From Polynucleobacter sp. MWH-UH35A (GTDB lineage Bacteria; Pseudomonadota; Gammaproteobacteria; Burkholderiales; Burkholderiaceae): a stretch of 64,000 bases of DNA. This document shows, in pieces, positions 1-9,347 of the stretch. The translations under genes and the position numbers were made by a program. The notes beneath the pieces were generated by a model. That model saw only the letters and a list, made by a program, of their open reading frames with translations. It was not told the origin of the DNA and ran no database searches. Numbering within the stretch: the stretch's first letter is position 1; each line of letters opens with the position of its first letter. The stretch lies in contig NZ_CP061285.1 in assembly GCF_018687075.1 (NCBI RefSeq), positions 1,896,560-1,960,559 on the forward strand, read 5' to 3'.

Positions 1-523
1 CCTGCGATAACTTGGATAGCAAGGAATAACACTTCACTTGCGTGTCATCATCTAGCACAAACTTGGCATACTCAGCATCAAAGCGCGCCCAGTCCTTACG
101 CTTGCCTAAAACGAGCAGCCAATCATTGCGCATACGATCAGCTAAAGCTGTACCTTGATATTGATTTAAAAATGCAACTACCTGCGCATCAGCACTGTAA
201 TCGTTACGCACACCGCCAGCGCTATCAAATAATTGCGGCTTAATATGAAAATAGGTTACGTAATCATCAAATGGGTAGTTGGCTAAATTCGATGAAAGCT
301 GCTGGGTGCGAAAGACATCATTCTTTTTGGCAGCTTCGCGCAAATCGATAAACATGCGATCGGTGTCAGTAATTTCAGCAGGAGCAACTTTGCTTTCATA
401 CGACTTAGGCAGGGTGGGCTTTTTTAGCTTTTCTGCAAAGCTATTAGACATCCCCAAAGCAAGGCCCAAAACCAGAATTTTGGCCAATTGAAGGTATTTA
501 CAGTTTAGTGTTGCCGACTTCAT
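1..523 (-). CDS. Lytic murein transglycosylase (Slt-like), 5' part only
   Basis: The frame is open from an ATG at 523-521 to the left edge, so only about 174 N-terminal residues are in the window. The product begins with Lys residues and a hydrophobic stretch (LAKILVLGLALGMSNSFA), a plausible signal peptide with cleavage after SFA. The following helical part, with FDDYVTYFHIK and LADRMRNDWL, resembles the superhelical U-domain of soluble lytic transglycosylases, which cleave peptidoglycan in the periplasm with anhydro-muropeptide release. The catalytic lysozyme-like domain would lie beyond the edge, so the call rests on the N-terminal part alone. It is divergent from the folate cyclo-ligase gene; fewer than 90 bases separate the two starts. 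Confidence 0.7.
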   Translation of the reverse strand, partial: MKSATLNCKYLQLAKILVLGLALGMSNSFAEKLKKPTLPKSYESKVAPAEITDTDRMFIDLREAAKKNDVFRTQQLSSNLANYPFDDYVTYFHIKPQLFDSAGGVRNDYSADAQVVAFLNQYQGTALADRMRNDWLLVLGKRKDWARFDAEYAKFVLDDDTQVKCYSLLSKLSQ

Positions 524-606
524 TCTTACGATCTAATCCTATCTTTGTTTGCAAGGCTCCAGCCCTGCAATACTTGATTACTATATCCTTTAATTTTCGC
601 CTGATA

Positions 607-1233
607 ATGGTCGATATGCACGGTAATTCACCAAAAACTCTTCGCCAAGATTTATTAAAACAACGCAAAGAATTTGCTGCTGGGAATGGCTACGCTCAAA
701 TTCAGGCTGATCTCATAGATCACTTAAATCAATTGTTATCTGAACAAGGCAATTCCTGGCAATCTATTGCTCTGTATTGGCCCATTCAAGACGAAGTTGA
801 TTTACGGTCTACCTTACTGGCCTGGGCTAAAAAAACCCCCAATAGAACCCTCGCACTACCCTTTGCGCGGTCAGACAAACACCTCGATTTCTTTGAGTGG
901 CGCCAAGGTGACCAATTGCTTCCAAGCAAACATGGCGTACTAGAACCTGATCCCAATAATTCTGCAAGGCCGCAAATCATCCCTGACCTAATCCTCATTC
1001 CTTGCGTGGGATGGTCTAGTTCAAAAGTGGGTGACAAAAAACATTACTGGCGCTTAGGCTATGGTGGCGGATATTTTGATCGCACCTTAGCCGATCTCAG
1101 AAAGAAAAATCCCAAGCTTGTTTGCGTTGGGATTGGTTTTGATTGGCAGCAACTAAATGATGGCCAGTGGTCAGCCCAGACTCATGATGAGCCACTCGAT
1201 ATGCTCCTGACGGAGTCAGGCTTACTTCGTTAA
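607..1233 (+). CDS. fthC: 5-formyltetrahydrofolate cyclo-ligase
   Basis: The enzyme converts 5-formyl-THF to 5,10-methenyl-THF with ATP, returning stored folate to the one-carbon pool. The family pattern is visible: an N-terminal basic helix (LRQDLLKQRKEF), the middle region with LALPFARSD and EWRQGD, and the C-terminal phosphate loop RLGYGGGYFDRTLA. The frame is open further upstream to 508, but family alignment favours ATG 607 (or ATG 616), which gives about 208 residues. Its 3' end overlaps the convergent metF gene by 12 bases. The neighbour metF also uses folate one-carbon units. In many proteobacteria this gene sits beside the 6S RNA gene; no such RNA fits in the short gap here. Confidence 0.9.
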   Translation: MVDMHGNSPKTLRQDLLKQRKEFAAGNGYAQIQADLIDHLNQLLSEQGNSWQSIALYWPIQDEVDLRSTLLAWAKKTPNRTLALPFARSDKHLDFFEWRQGDQLLPSKHGVLEPDPNNSARPQIIPDLILIPCVGWSSSKVGDKKHYWRLGYGGGYFDRTLADLRKKNPKLVCVGIGFDWQQLNDGQWSAQTHDEPLDMLLTESGLLR

Positions 1234-2052
1234 GTCTAAATTATCAGCAATCGCCAAAACGGCATCGGCCTGATTGAGTGAGTAAAAATGAATTCCAGGC
1301 GCGCCAGCGGTTAATAGCTGATCACAAAGATCTGTTACAACCTCTTCACCAAATGCACGGATAGAGGCAATATCGTCGCCATAGGACTGAAGACGCAAAC
1401 GAATCCAGCGCGGAATCTCTGCACCGCAGGCATCCGAGAATCGCAGCAACTGACTGCTATTCGTAATCGGCATAATGCCGGCAATGATGGGCTGTGTGAC
1501 ACCTAAATCATAAGCCTCATCAACGAAACGGAAGTAAGCATCGCTGTTATAGAAATACTGAGTGACTGCAGAGTTTGCGCCCGCCTTCATCTTTTGTACA
1601 AAGAAATCAACGTCACTCGCAGGCGACTTTGCCTGTGGATGCGTCTCTGGGTATGCAGCCACATCAATGTGAAACCAATCACCAGTCTCTGCACGAATAA
1701 ATTCCACCAATTCATTGGCATGATGAAACTCGCCATACTGACCCATGCCAGATGGCAAGTCTCCGCGCAAAGCCACAATTCGCTTCACGCCTAAAGCTTG
1801 GTATTGCTTGAGCATCTCACGCACACTTTCACGCGAACTACCAACACAAGACAAATGAGGAGCAACTGCTGCACCAGCAGCATGAATGTCACTCACCACT
1901 TTTAATGTGCCAGACTGAGTAGAACCACCGGCACCAAAGGTAACGGAATAAAACGCTGGCTTGAGTGCTTCTGAAAAACGCTCGCGTACCAGATGCAACT
2001 TGGTCTCACCTTCAGGTGTTTTTGGAGGAAAGAATTCGACGCTTAATTCCAT
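1222..2052 (-). CDS. metF: 5,10-methylenetetrahydrofolate reductase
   Basis: A flavoenzyme that reduces methylene-THF to 5-methyl-THF, the methyl donor for methionine synthase. At 276 residues it has the usual bacterial MetF length. Visible family marks are SVEFFPPKT at the start, the FAD-binding stretch VTFGAGGSTQSGT, ALRGDLPSG, and the substrate region ITQYFYN-like AVTQYFYNSDAYFRF followed by PIIAGIMPI. It starts 31 bases after the ahcY stop on the same strand, so ahcY and metF very probably form one message controlled by the SAH riboswitch upstream of ahcY. This would link removal of SAH to supply of new methyl groups. Confidence 0.97.
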   Translation of the reverse strand: MELSVEFFPPKTPEGETKLHLVRERFSEALKPAFYSVTFGAGGSTQSGTLKVVSDIHAAGAAVAPHLSCVGSSRESVREMLKQYQALGVKRIVALRGDLPSGMGQYGEFHHANELVEFIRAETGDWFHIDVAAYPETHPQAKSPASDVDFFVQKMKAGANSAVTQYFYNSDAYFRFVDEAYDLGVTQPIIAGIMPITNSSQLLRFSDACGAEIPRWIRLRLQSYGDDIASIRAFGEEVVTDLCDQLLTAGAPGIHFYSLNQADAVLAIADNLDLTK

Positions 2053-2083
2053 GATTTTGGACCTAGGTTTCTATGTGATTGGA

Positions 2084-3529
2084 TTAATAACGATAGTGGT
2101 CAGCCTTGTATGGGCCTTCCTTTGTTACGCCAATATATGCAGCCTGCTGATCTGACAACACAGTTAACTCCGCATTGAGAGTCTTGAGCTGTAAGCGTGC
2201 AACCTTCTCATCCAAATGCTTAGGCAATGTGTAAACACCGATTGGATATTTGTCTGTACCTACTGCATTCCACAATTCAATCTGCGCAATCACTTGGTTT
2301 GCAAATGAGGAGCTCATTACATAAGAGGGATGGCCTGTGCCGCAACCTAGGTTGACCAAACGACCTTTAGCCAAAATGATGATGCGCTTTTCAGGCTTGC
2401 CATTGGCAGCTGGGAAAATCACATGATCAACTTGCGGCTTGATTTCTTCCCACTTGTATTTTTCAATACCTGCAACATCGATCTCATTGTCAAAGTGACC
2501 AATGTTACAAACGATGGCTTGGTTCTTCATCTTAACCATGTGGTCATGTGTGATCACGTGGTAGTTGCCAGTTGCAGAAACAAAAATGTCTGCTTTATCA
2601 GCAGCGTAATCCATGGTGACAACACGGTAGCCTTCCATCGCAGCTTGCAATGCGCAGATTGGATCCACTTCAGTCACCCAAACTTGAGCAGATAAAGCGC
2701 GCAATGCCTGAGCCGAACCTTTGCCCACATCGCCGTAACCACAAACCACAGCAACCTTGCCCGCCACCATTACGTCAGTAGCACGCTTGATCGCATCCAC
2801 CAAAGACTCACGGCAACCATAAAGGTTATCGAACTTACTCTTGGTTACAGAGTCGTTTACGTTAATTGCGGGGAACTTCAGATCGCCTCTAGCAAACATT
2901 TGATACAAGCGATGAACACCAGTAGTGGTTTCTTCTGTAACGCCTTTTACTTTTTCGAGGCGTGTTGAATACCAAGTTGGATCTTGTGCTAATTTTTTCT
3001 TAATAGCGGCAAACAAAATGGTTTCTTCTTCGCTAGTTGGGTGATTCAAGCAAGCTTGATCTTTTTCCGCGCGGGCACCGAGGTGCAATAACAAAGTAGC
3101 ATCGCCACCATCATCCAAAATCATATTGGTGTAACCACCATCGGCCCACTCAAAAATGCGATGCGTAAAGTCCCAATACTGCTCAAGGGTTTCGCCTTTA
3201 ATCGCAAATACTGGCGTACCGTTTGCAGCAATGGCGGCAGCAGCATGGTCTTGTGTGGAAAAAATATTACAAGAGGCCCACTGAACTTCAGCGCCGAGGG
3301 CTTCTAGCGTCTCGATCAATACTGCAGTTTGGATGGTCATGTGCAAAGAGCCTGTAATGCGTGCACCACGCAATGGCTGTTGTGCGGCAAATTCATCGCG
3401 AATGGCGATCAATCCAGGCATCTCAGTTTCAGCAATCGCAATTTCTTTACGACCAAAGTCAGCCAAAGAAATGTCGGCAATTGCGCAACGAGTTGCTACA
3501 AAGTTGTTTAAATCAGAAACGGTATTCAT
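2084..3529 (-). CDS. ahcY: S-adenosylhomocysteine hydrolase (adenosylhomocysteinase)
   Basis: The enzyme splits S-adenosylhomocysteine into adenosine and homocysteine, relieving product inhibition of methyltransferases. With start ATG 3529 the product has 481 residues, normal for the family. NAD-binding motif [16 protein letters not shown] and the C-terminal DHYRY signature are intact, as are THDH and [12 protein letters not shown] longer frame reaches 3589, but that segment is the expression platform of the SAH riboswitch and 3529 has a GGAG Shine-Dalgarno five bases upstream (ctcc at 3535-3538 on the plus strand). It is followed closely by metF and preceded by metK on the same strand. Confidence 0.98.
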   Translation of the reverse strand: MNTVSDLNNFVATRCAIADISLADFGRKEIAIAETEMPGLIAIRDEFAAQQPLRGARITGSLHMTIQTAVLIETLEALGAEVQWASCNIFSTQDHAAAAIAANGTPVFAIKGETLEQYWDFTHRIFEWADGGYTNMILDDGGDATLLLHLGARAEKDQACLNHPTSEEETILFAAIKKKLAQDPTWYSTRLEKVKGVTEETTTGVHRLYQMFARGDLKFPAINVNDSVTKSKFDNLYGCRESLVDAIKRATDVMVAGKVAVVCGYGDVGKGSAQALRALSAQVWVTEVDPICALQAAMEGYRVVTMDYAADKADIFVSATGNYHVITHDHMVKMKNQAIVCNIGHFDNEIDVAGIEKYKWEEIKPQVDHVIFPAANGKPEKRIIILAKGRLVNLGCGTGHPSYVMSSSFANQVIAQIELWNAVGTDKYPIGVYTLPKHLDEKVARLQLKTLNAELTVLSDQQAAYIGVTKEGPYKADHYRY

Positions 3530-3600
3530 TAATGCTCCAGCTAAATACGATCCAATGCTGGAGTGGAAACTCGCTAGCCGTTGAACCATGGGTTAGCGAG
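3530..3600 (-). promoter_or_regulatory. Expression platform of the SAH riboswitch (Shine-Dalgarno sequestering hairpins)
   Basis: Two mutually dependent hairpins lie between the aptamer and ATG 3529. CTCGCTA (3594-3600, part of the pseudoknot strand) is complementary to TAGCGAG (3570-3576), and CTCCAGC (3557-3563) is complementary to GCTGGAG (3535-3541), which holds the Shine-Dalgarno. A third, competing GAGT/ACTC hairpin (3569-3572 with 3561-3564) would occupy part of the anti-Shine-Dalgarno. The layout suits translational switching on by SAH; the pairing is read by eye, not computed. Confidence 0.65.
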
Positions 3601-3703
3601 CGCGGTTGCAATTAGCAAACTCCAGAGATTTCCTTGGAGCCCACTCCCTTCAAGCCTGGGGAAGTGCTGGGTCACAGCATTCCTTGCAACGCTCCTTGAA
3701 GGT
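3591..3703 (-). ncRNA. SAH riboswitch aptamer upstream of ahcY
   Basis: On the minus strand the conserved core of the S-adenosylhomocysteine riboswitch is legible: TTCAAGGAGCGTTGCAA, then a hairpin around TGCTGTGACCCAGCA, then CCAGGCTTGAA. P1 pairs 3695-3700 with 3649-3654. The GAGCG at 3690-3694 can form the family's pseudoknot with CGCTC at 3598-3602. A variable hairpin (CTCCA/TGGAG arms) lies between. This class is known to sense SAH and to raise ahcY expression; its place directly ahead of ahcY agrees fully. Confidence 0.93.
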
Positions 3704-3770
3704 ATGCCGTAATTGTAAACAATTACGGCATATTTCGCCTCAATACATCTACAAACTGCGTATTTCCTAC

Positions 3771-4937
3771 TTATAGACCTGCTGCGGCACGTAATGCAGC
3801 CGCCTTGTCAGTTTGCTCCCAAGTAAATTCTGGCTCCTCACGACCGAAGTGGCCATAAGCAGCGGTCTTCTTATAAATTGGACGCAAGAGATTCAACATC
3901 TTCACAATGCCTTTTGGACGCAAGTCAAAATGCTCAGAAACCAATTGAGCAATCTTCTCATCGGAAATCTTGCCTGTGCCAAAAGTACTCACCATTACTG
4001 AAGTGGGTTTTGCCACGCCAATCGCATAAGAAATCTGAATCAAGCACTTGCTTGCCAAACCAGCAGCAACCACGTTCTTTGCAACATAACGACCAGCGTA
4101 TGCAGCAGAACGATCAACCTTAGATGGATCTTTACCAGAGAAAGCACCGCCGCCATGAGGAGCAGCACCACCATAGGTATCCACAATAATTTTGCGACCA
4201 GTTAAACCGCAATCGCCTTGTGGGCCGCCGATAACGAAACGCCCCGTTGGGTTCACTAAGAAGTTAATTGCGCCTTTGATCAAATGCTTAGGAAGCACTG
4301 GTTTGATAATTTCTTCAATCACTGCTTCGCGCAATTTCTCGAGAGAAATATCTTCGTCATGCTGAGTGGAGAGCACAACAGTATCAATAGAGTCAGGTTT
4401 GCCATCTGCATAACGCAAGGTCACTTGTGACTTCGCATCAGGACGCAACCAGTTCAAACGACCATCGCGACGCAATTGTGATTGACGCTCCACCAAGCGA
4501 TGTGACAAGTGGATTGGTAAAGGCATCAATTCCGCAGTCTCATCACAAGCGTAACCAAACATCAGACCTTGGTCGCCAGCGCCTTGATCTAAACCATCGT
4601 CATGCGCCTTATCAACGCCTTGGGCGATATCAGGACTTTGCTTGTCGTAAGCAACCAATACTGCACAACCTTTGTAGTCGATACCATAGGCGGTGTTGTC
4701 GTAACCGATTTCACGCAAGGTATTGCGTGCAACTTGGATGTAATCCACGTTAGCGTTAGTAGTAATTTCACCAGCTAAAACAACTAAGCCGGTATTGCAC
4801 AACGTTTCTGCCGCTACACGTGCAGTTGGATCTTGAGCCAAGATGGCATCAAGAATCGAATCAGAGATTTGGTCTGCTACTTTATCGGGGTGACCTTCAG
4901 AAACCGATTCTGAGGTAAAGAAGTAATCATTTGCCAT
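3771..4937 (-). CDS. metK: S-adenosylmethionine synthetase
   Basis: The enzyme makes SAM from methionine and ATP. The 388-residue product carries all family landmarks: [13 protein letters not shown] near the N-terminus, the Mg/ATP motif [12 protein letters not shown], the P-loop-like [15 protein letters not shown], and [13 protein letters not shown] in the C-terminal domain. The ATG at 4937 is preceded by AAGGAA seven bases upstream. It lies upstream of ahcY on the same strand, but 240 bases with a riboswitch separate them, so the two are probably separately controlled. The leader is unusually structured (see 4971-5040) although no known SAM riboswitch class is recognised in it. Confidence 0.98.
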   Translation of the reverse strand: MANDYFFTSESVSEGHPDKVADQISDSILDAILAQDPTARVAAETLCNTGLVVLAGEITTNANVDYIQVARNTLREIGYDNTAYGIDYKGCAVLVAYDKQSPDIAQGVDKAHDDGLDQGAGDQGLMFGYACDETAELMPLPIHLSHRLVERQSQLRRDGRLNWLRPDAKSQVTLRYADGKPDSIDTVVLSTQHDEDISLEKLREAVIEEIIKPVLPKHLIKGAINFLVNPTGRFVIGGPQGDCGLTGRKIIVDTYGGAAPHGGGAFSGKDPSKVDRSAAYAGRYVAKNVVAAGLASKCLIQISYAIGVAKPTSVMVSTFGTGKISDEKIAQLVSEHFDLRPKGIVKMLNLLRPIYKKTAAYGHFGREEPEFTWEQTDKAAALRAAAGL

Positions 4938-4970
4938 TGCATATTCCTTTGTTAATTAACACGATCTTGG

Positions 4971-5040
4971 GACAACTCACGTGCCTGGAACTACAACGGC
5001 GACGCTTTAGCAGAATTTATGAATCGCTCTGCAAGTTGTC
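4971..5040 (-). promoter_or_regulatory. metK: Structured 5' leader of metK, class not recognised
   Basis: GACAACT (5034-5040 on the minus strand) is perfectly complementary to AGTTGTC (4971-4977), closing a 70-nt domain. Inside it GCAGA (5028-5032) pairs with TCTGC (5010-5014). An alternative AGTT/AACT hairpin just 5' would compete for the outer arm. No SAM-I, SAM-II or related consensus was recognised, so this is a candidate element only. Confidence 0.35.
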
Positions 5041-5059
5041 TTAACTCAGCGATGGAAGG

Positions 5060-5089
5060 ATTCTATCCGAAAAGTGGCTAATTCACCAA
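5060..5089 (-). promoter_or_regulatory. metK: Probable sigma70 promoter of metK
   Basis: On the minus strand a TTGGTG box (5084-5089) stands 18 bases from a TAGAAT box (5060-5065). Both are close to the sigma70 consensus and lie about 125 bases ahead of the metK start, which leaves room for the structured leader. Confidence 0.5.
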
Positions 5090-5138
5090 ATCAAACTGAA
5101 ATCCACACACTTAGAGCGGCATTGAATATCATTGAGGG

Positions 5139-5999
5139 GTGCGAAAACTTCTTCTCAAGCTCTGCCTGAATCTGATTGCTGTGCTTCCCCTTGCGCCAGT
5201 ACAGACAATTGGGGCCTTTTTAGGCATGCTGGCATACATTGGCTCAAAACAATATCGCTCACTTTTTCGCCCTCAATACGAAGCTGTAGTTCATGCTCGG
5301 GGTTTGCCATTCAAGCTGTGGGAAGCTATCAGAGCCTCTGGAATGCTTTTTTCAGATAGCCTGTGGATTTGGCGCAACCCCGCAAAGGCGCTTAACTTGG
5401 TTGAGGTACAAAACTGGGATGTCGTTGAAACGGCAATCGGCGAAGGACATGGCTTGGTAATGCTTACTCCCCATCTCGGTGGCTTTGAAATTATTCCGCG
5501 CGTACTAGCTCAACATTTTCCCGCAACCATTCTTTATAGGCCCTCACGCCAAGAATGGCTCAATGAGGTAGTAGAAGAAGGTCGCGCCTATCCGAATATG
5601 CATTTCGTACCGACCAATCTGAATGGTGTGCGTCAAATGACTAGAGCACTTAGCAAAGGCGAGGCAATCGGCATTCTTCCAGATCAGGTACCCAGCGGCG
5701 GTGAGGGCGTATGGGTGCCATTCTTTGGTCGTCCCGCTTACACAACGCCATTACCAGCTCGTCTTGCCAATCGCAACAACACGCCAGTAATCATGTTTAC
5801 TGCCAAGCGTAAAGGGCTTGGTCAAGGCTGGTTAATGCAGGCAACTCGTCTTGCGTCGCTTTCAGAAGATGCTGACACTGCTGCTGCAGAATTAAATATT
5901 GCAATTGAAAACGCGGTGCTCGTCGCACCAGAACAATTCATTTGGTCTTATAACCGCTACAAGCATCCAGCCGGTGCAGAATTGCCTCCGAGCAATTAA
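5139..5999 (+). CDS. LpxL/HtrB-family lipid A acyltransferase (paralog 1)
   Basis: A membrane-anchored late acyltransferase that adds a secondary acyl chain to Kdo-lipid A. The 286-residue product has an N-terminal hydrophobic segment and the family's HX4E catalytic motif in TPHLGGFE, followed by LYRPSRQEWL, GILPDQVPSGGEG and PFFGRPAYT. The reading frame is closed by a TGA at 5133, so the only standard start is GTG 5139; it is overlapped by the GAGGGG that would be expected to serve as ribosome site, which leaves the true start uncertain. Paralog 2 follows 23 bases downstream; the two products are only moderately alike and may add different chains. Confidence 0.88.
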   Translation: MRKLLLKLCLNLIAVLPLAPVQTIGAFLGMLAYIGSKQYRSLFRPQYEAVVHARGLPFKLWEAIRASGMLFSDSLWIWRNPAKALNLVEVQNWDVVETAIGEGHGLVMLTPHLGGFEIIPRVLAQHFPATILYRPSRQEWLNEVVEEGRAYPNMHFVPTNLNGVRQMTRALSKGEAIGILPDQVPSGGEGVWVPFFGRPAYTTPLPARLANRNNTPVIMFTAKRKGLGQGWLMQATRLASLSEDADTAAAELNIAIENAVLVAPEQFIWSYNRYKHPAGAELPPSN

Positions 6000-6022
6000 A
6001 TAAATTCGTTATCATTTTTGAA

Positions 6023-6922
6023 ATGACCTGGTTACAAAACCTCTTCAATTTCTTAGCGCTGAGTCTTCTGCGGCTCTTTGCCTTTTTACCATACACCATT
6101 ACGGTCTATGTAGGTTATGGCCTAGGCTGGCTTGCAGCCCATATTCCAAATGGTCGCACCCATGTAGTAAAAACCAATTTACGCCTGTGCTTTCCCAATC
6201 TCTCCAAAAAAGAAATTGACGATCTGGCAATTGAACATTGGAAATTATTTGGTCGTAGCGTACTAGAGAGAAGTCGAATCTGGTTAGGCAGCGGCAAACA
6301 AATTACAGACATTGTCACCATCAAATCCGCTATCACCCTCGGAGATCGCAAGCCCCGCCTTCTGATTAATCCTCACTTTGTTGGGCTTGAGGGTGGCTTC
6401 ATGGCGCTGTCAGTTTTGGCCAATCAACATGACTGGCCACGTGGTGCTGGTCTATATCAAAATATGAAGAATCCTTTCTTCAATCAAAAGATGATTGAGT
6501 GGCGCAATCGTTTTGGTGGAAAATCCATTGAAAGGCAAAGTCGCTTGCGAGATCTCATTCGCGAAATTCAAACAGGTAACTTTATTTTTATTGCGCCCGA
6601 TATTGACTTAGGACCCCGTGATTCAGTTTTTGTGCCCTTCTTTGGCATCCAAACCAACACCATTACTTCCGTATCCCGCCTAGCAAGGCTCAGTGGCGCA
6701 GAGGTATGTCTTATGACCACCACCTTGAATAAAGACCGCAAGGGATACACCTGCAATATCAGCGAGCCATTGCCAAACTTTCCTAGCGATGATGTTGAAA
6801 AGGATACTGCTCGCTTAAATCAATATATCGAAGAGCTTGTTCGCGAAAGACCAGCAGAGTACTATTGGGTACATAAACGCTTTAAACACAGACCCGCAGG
6901 CGAACCCAGCCTTTACGATTAA
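6023..6922 (+). CDS. LpxL/HtrB-family lipid A acyltransferase (paralog 2)
   Basis: A 299-residue late acyltransferase of lipid A synthesis at the inner membrane. It has an N-terminal hydrophobic helix, HFVGLEGG holding the HX4E catalytic motif, and [17 protein letters not shown]. It is clearly more similar to the protein at 29256 than to its direct neighbour at 5139: [35 protein letters not shown] and [12 protein letters not shown] are shared between the two 299-residue proteins. dapF follows 11 bases downstream, so this gene, paralog 1 and dapF probably form one transcript. Confidence 0.9.
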   Translation: MTWLQNLFNFLALSLLRLFAFLPYTITVYVGYGLGWLAAHIPNGRTHVVKTNLRLCFPNLSKKEIDDLAIEHWKLFGRSVLERSRIWLGSGKQITDIVTIKSAITLGDRKPRLLINPHFVGLEGGFMALSVLANQHDWPRGAGLYQNMKNPFFNQKMIEWRNRFGGKSIERQSRLRDLIREIQTGNFIFIAPDIDLGPRDSVFVPFFGIQTNTITSVSRLARLSGAEVCLMTTTLNKDRKGYTCNISEPLPNFPSDDVEKDTARLNQYIEELVRERPAEYYWVHKRFKHRPAGEPSLYD

Positions 6923-6933
6923 ATGGAAATATT

Positions 6934-7836
6934 TTGAGCATCAATACCAGCAATTCAATACGCAAGTTGCGCTTCACCAAAATGCATGGTGCTGGGAATG
7001 ATTTCATTGTGCTCAACGGAATTGAGCAAGATCTCAGCGGTATTACACGCGAGCAATGGCAAGCCTTAGCTCATCGTCAATTTGGTATTGGTGCAGATCA
7101 AATTCTGCTAGTTGAAAAGGCAACGCGCCCAGATGCTGACTTTCGATATCGCATTTTTAATGCTGACGGTGGCGAAGTGGAGCAATGCGGCAATGGCTCT
7201 CGTTGCTTTGTACGTTTTGTATTGGATCAAGGTCTTTCCAGCAAGAACCCTTTACGCGTAGAAGTGGCGCACACTGTTCTCACCCTCAAGTCCCACCCAG
7301 ATGGGCAAGTAGAGGTGGACATGGGTGCGCCTATTTTTGAACACAGCCACATTCCCTTTAACGCAAATGGGCTGGCAAGTGTTCAAGAGTTTCAAGAAAC
7401 ACTGTATGCACTACCCTTAAATCACCCTGCTACACACGATACTTTGGTTGGCGTTCTATCGATGGGCAATCCACATGCAGTGCAAGTGGTTGGTGATGTT
7501 GATAGTGCGCCTGTTTTAGAAGAGGGGCCTGAAATTGAACAGTTTGCGGCTTTCCCAAATAAAGTAAATGCGGGTTACCTGCAAGTCATCAACCGCAATG
7601 AAATTAAATTACGCGTGTTTGAGCGTGGCGCAGGGGAAACCTTAGCCTGCGGCACCGGTGCTTGTGCAGCCGTTGTTTCTGGCATCCGCAGGGGTCTATT
7701 AGATTCGCCAGTAAAAGTACATACTCGTGGTGGAGACCTACAAATTACCTGGGCTGGAACCGTTGATGGCGTTGCTCAACCCGTCATCATGACTGGTCCA
7801 GCAGTGACTGTTTTTGAAGGTGAAACCGAAATCTAA
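6934..7836 (+). CDS. dapF: Diaminopimelate epimerase
   Basis: Cofactor-independent epimerase converting LL- to meso-diaminopimelate for lysine and peptidoglycan. The two half-site cysteines are visible, in QCGNGSRC and in ACGTGACA, the acid/base pair of the family. KMHGAGNDF near the N-terminus and SMGNPHAV in the middle are intact. Because the conserved [15 protein letters not shown] must be included, translation has to begin upstream of that ATG; the only standard codon in frame is TTG 6934. It ends convergently against pyrE, with both stop codons inside a shared inverted repeat. Confidence 0.96.
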   Translation: MSINTSNSIRKLRFTKMHGAGNDFIVLNGIEQDLSGITREQWQALAHRQFGIGADQILLVEKATRPDADFRYRIFNADGGEVEQCGNGSRCFVRFVLDQGLSSKNPLRVEVAHTVLTLKSHPDGQVEVDMGAPIFEHSHIPFNANGLASVQEFQETLYALPLNHPATHDTLVGVLSMGNPHAVQVVGDVDSAPVLEEGPEIEQFAAFPNKVNAGYLQVINRNEIKLRVFERGAGETLACGTGACAAVVSGIRRGLLDSPVKVHTRGGDLQITWAGTVDGVAQPVIMTGPAVTVFEGETEI

Positions 7837-7853
7837 GAGAGAGCGCTCTTAGA
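7832..7853. terminator. Inverted repeat between convergent dapF and pyrE
   Basis: TCTAAGAG (7832-7839) and CTCTTAGA (7846-7853) are perfect inverted arms. Each arm contains the TAA stop of one gene, since both genes end ATC-TAA. There is no T-run on either side, so it may act as a weak bidirectional terminator or mRNA 3'-end stabiliser. Confidence 0.4.
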
Positions 7854-8517
7854 TGCCGTACTTCTCGCGATAAGCTTTTACTGCGGGTAAATAATTGGTT
7901 AATTGAGTGTCACTTGATGCGGTCAAGAATGACATCAAGCCAGCCAGGTTAGCAATCGAAATCACGGGCAATCCAAACTCTTGCTCTACTGCTTGCACAG
8001 CAGACTTATCGCCAATATCTACCGCATTGCCAGAGCGCTCCATACGATCTAAAGCAATCAATACTGCAGCAGGCTCTGCCCCTGCTTTACGAATGAGATC
8101 TACAGACTCTCTTACAGAGGTTCCAGCTGAAATCACATCGTCAATAATCACGACTCGCCCCTTAACAGGAGCGCCAACCAGAACTCCGCCCTCACCATGA
8201 TCTTTTGCCTCTTTGCGGTTGTACACATAGGGCACATTGATACCGCTGTCAGCCAAGGCAATGGCAGTTGCCGCCGCAAGTGTGATTCCTTTGTAAGCAG
8301 GCCCATAAAGCATATCGAATTGAAGATTGGATTCTTGCAGGGCTTTGGCGTAATAACGGCCCAAGGCACTCAAGCGAGCACCATCATTAAATTCACCGGC
8401 ATTAAAGAAATAAGGAGAGAGTCTTCCCGCTTTAGTTTTAAACTCCCCGAAGGACAAAACCTTTGCCTCCAAGGCAAAACGAATAAAGTTATCTTGATTT
8501 GAATTATTTGAGCTCAT
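7849..8517 (-). CDS. pyrE: Orotate phosphoribosyltransferase
   Basis: The enzyme couples orotate and PRPP to give OMP in pyrimidine synthesis. The PRPP-binding signature [13 protein letters not shown] is intact, and the N-terminal half has the family's [16 protein letters not shown] and LYGPAYKGI. Length (222 residues) is normal for the proteobacterial type. The gene is divergent from exonuclease III with only eight bases between the starts, so the two promoters must overlap the opposite coding regions. Confidence 0.97.
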   Translation of the reverse strand: MSSNNSNQDNFIRFALEAKVLSFGEFKTKAGRLSPYFFNAGEFNDGARLSALGRYYAKALQESNLQFDMLYGPAYKGITLAAATAIALADSGINVPYVYNRKEAKDHGEGGVLVGAPVKGRVVIIDDVISAGTSVRESVDLIRKAGAEPAAVLIALDRMERSGNAVDIGDKSAVQAVEQEFGLPVISIANLAGLMSFLTASSDTQLTNYLPAVKAYREKYGI

Positions 8518-8525
8518 AGGCCTAC

Positions 8526-9308
8526 ATGTTACGCATCATTTCCGCTAACCTCAACGGTATACGTTCTGCAGTCAAAAAAGGCTTTTTGCCATGGGCTGTA
8601 AAGCAAAAAGCTGACTTCATATGTATGCAAGAGCTCAAGGCTCAGCGCGATGACCTAGAAGATGCCATCCTTAATCCAGACGGTATGCATGGCTTTTTCC
8701 ATCACGCCGAAAAGAAGGGCTATAGTGGCTGCGGCATCTATACCCCCCATAAACCCGATGAGGTCTTGTACGGCTATGGCAACGACGAGTTCGATGCTGA
8801 GGGGCGCTACGTTGAGGCCCGCTTTAAAGGCTTATCAGTCATTTCCGTTTACATGCCATCAGGCTCTAGCTCTGATGAGCGCCAAGAGGCCAAATACCGC
8901 TACCTAGACAGCTTTCTACCCCATCTTATTTCCCTTAAAAAATCAGGTCGGGAAATCGTCCTGTGCGGAGACGTCAATATTGCCCACCAAGAAATTGATC
9001 TGAAAAACTGGAAGGGCAATCTTAAAAATTCTGGTTTCTTGCCTGAAGAGCGCGCATGGCTAAGCAATCTTTTTAACAAAGTAGGCTATGTGGATGTGTA
9101 TCGACAACTTGAACCAGAAGCAACCGAAACTTGCTACACCTGGTGGAGTAATCGAGGCCAAGCCTATGCAAAGAATGTTGGGTGGCGCATTGACTATCAC
9201 ATCACCACCCCTGGCATTGCCGCCACCGCTAAGAAGACGACTGTCTATAAAGATGAAAAATTTTCAGATCATGCGCCACTCACCGTGGACTATGACTGGA
9301 AGCTTTAA
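8526..9308 (+). CDS. xth: Exodeoxyribonuclease III (AP endonuclease)
   Basis: A base-excision repair nuclease cutting 5' to abasic sites. The 260-residue product opens with the metal-binding [11 protein letters not shown], followed by CMQELK with the catalytic Glu, [19 protein letters not shown], the LCGDVNIAH block with Asp/Asn, [15 protein letters not shown] and the closing [12 protein letters not shown] with the essential His. All residues expected for the XthA family are present. It is convergent with the AmpG-like permease gene. Confidence 0.95.
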   Translation: MLRIISANLNGIRSAVKKGFLPWAVKQKADFICMQELKAQRDDLEDAILNPDGMHGFFHHAEKKGYSGCGIYTPHKPDEVLYGYGNDEFDAEGRYVEARFKGLSVISVYMPSGSSSDERQEAKYRYLDSFLPHLISLKKSGREIVLCGDVNIAHQEIDLKNWKGNLKNSGFLPEERAWLSNLFNKVGYVDVYRQLEPEATETCYTWWSNRGQAYAKNVGWRIDYHITTPGIAATAKKTTVYKDEKFSDHAPLTVDYDWKL

Positions 9309-9347
9309 GCAATAAGTCGGGGTGTATTACTCCTCTTTTCTTGCTTG

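Noticed and set aside
524..606. Possible 6S RNA gene beside the folate cyclo-ligase
   Set aside because: The gap is under 90 bases and shows no long bulged hairpin; 6S RNA does not fit.
4938..5138. Known SAM riboswitch upstream of metK
   Set aside because: No SAM-I, SAM-II or SAM-IV type core recognised; only a generic structured leader is claimed.
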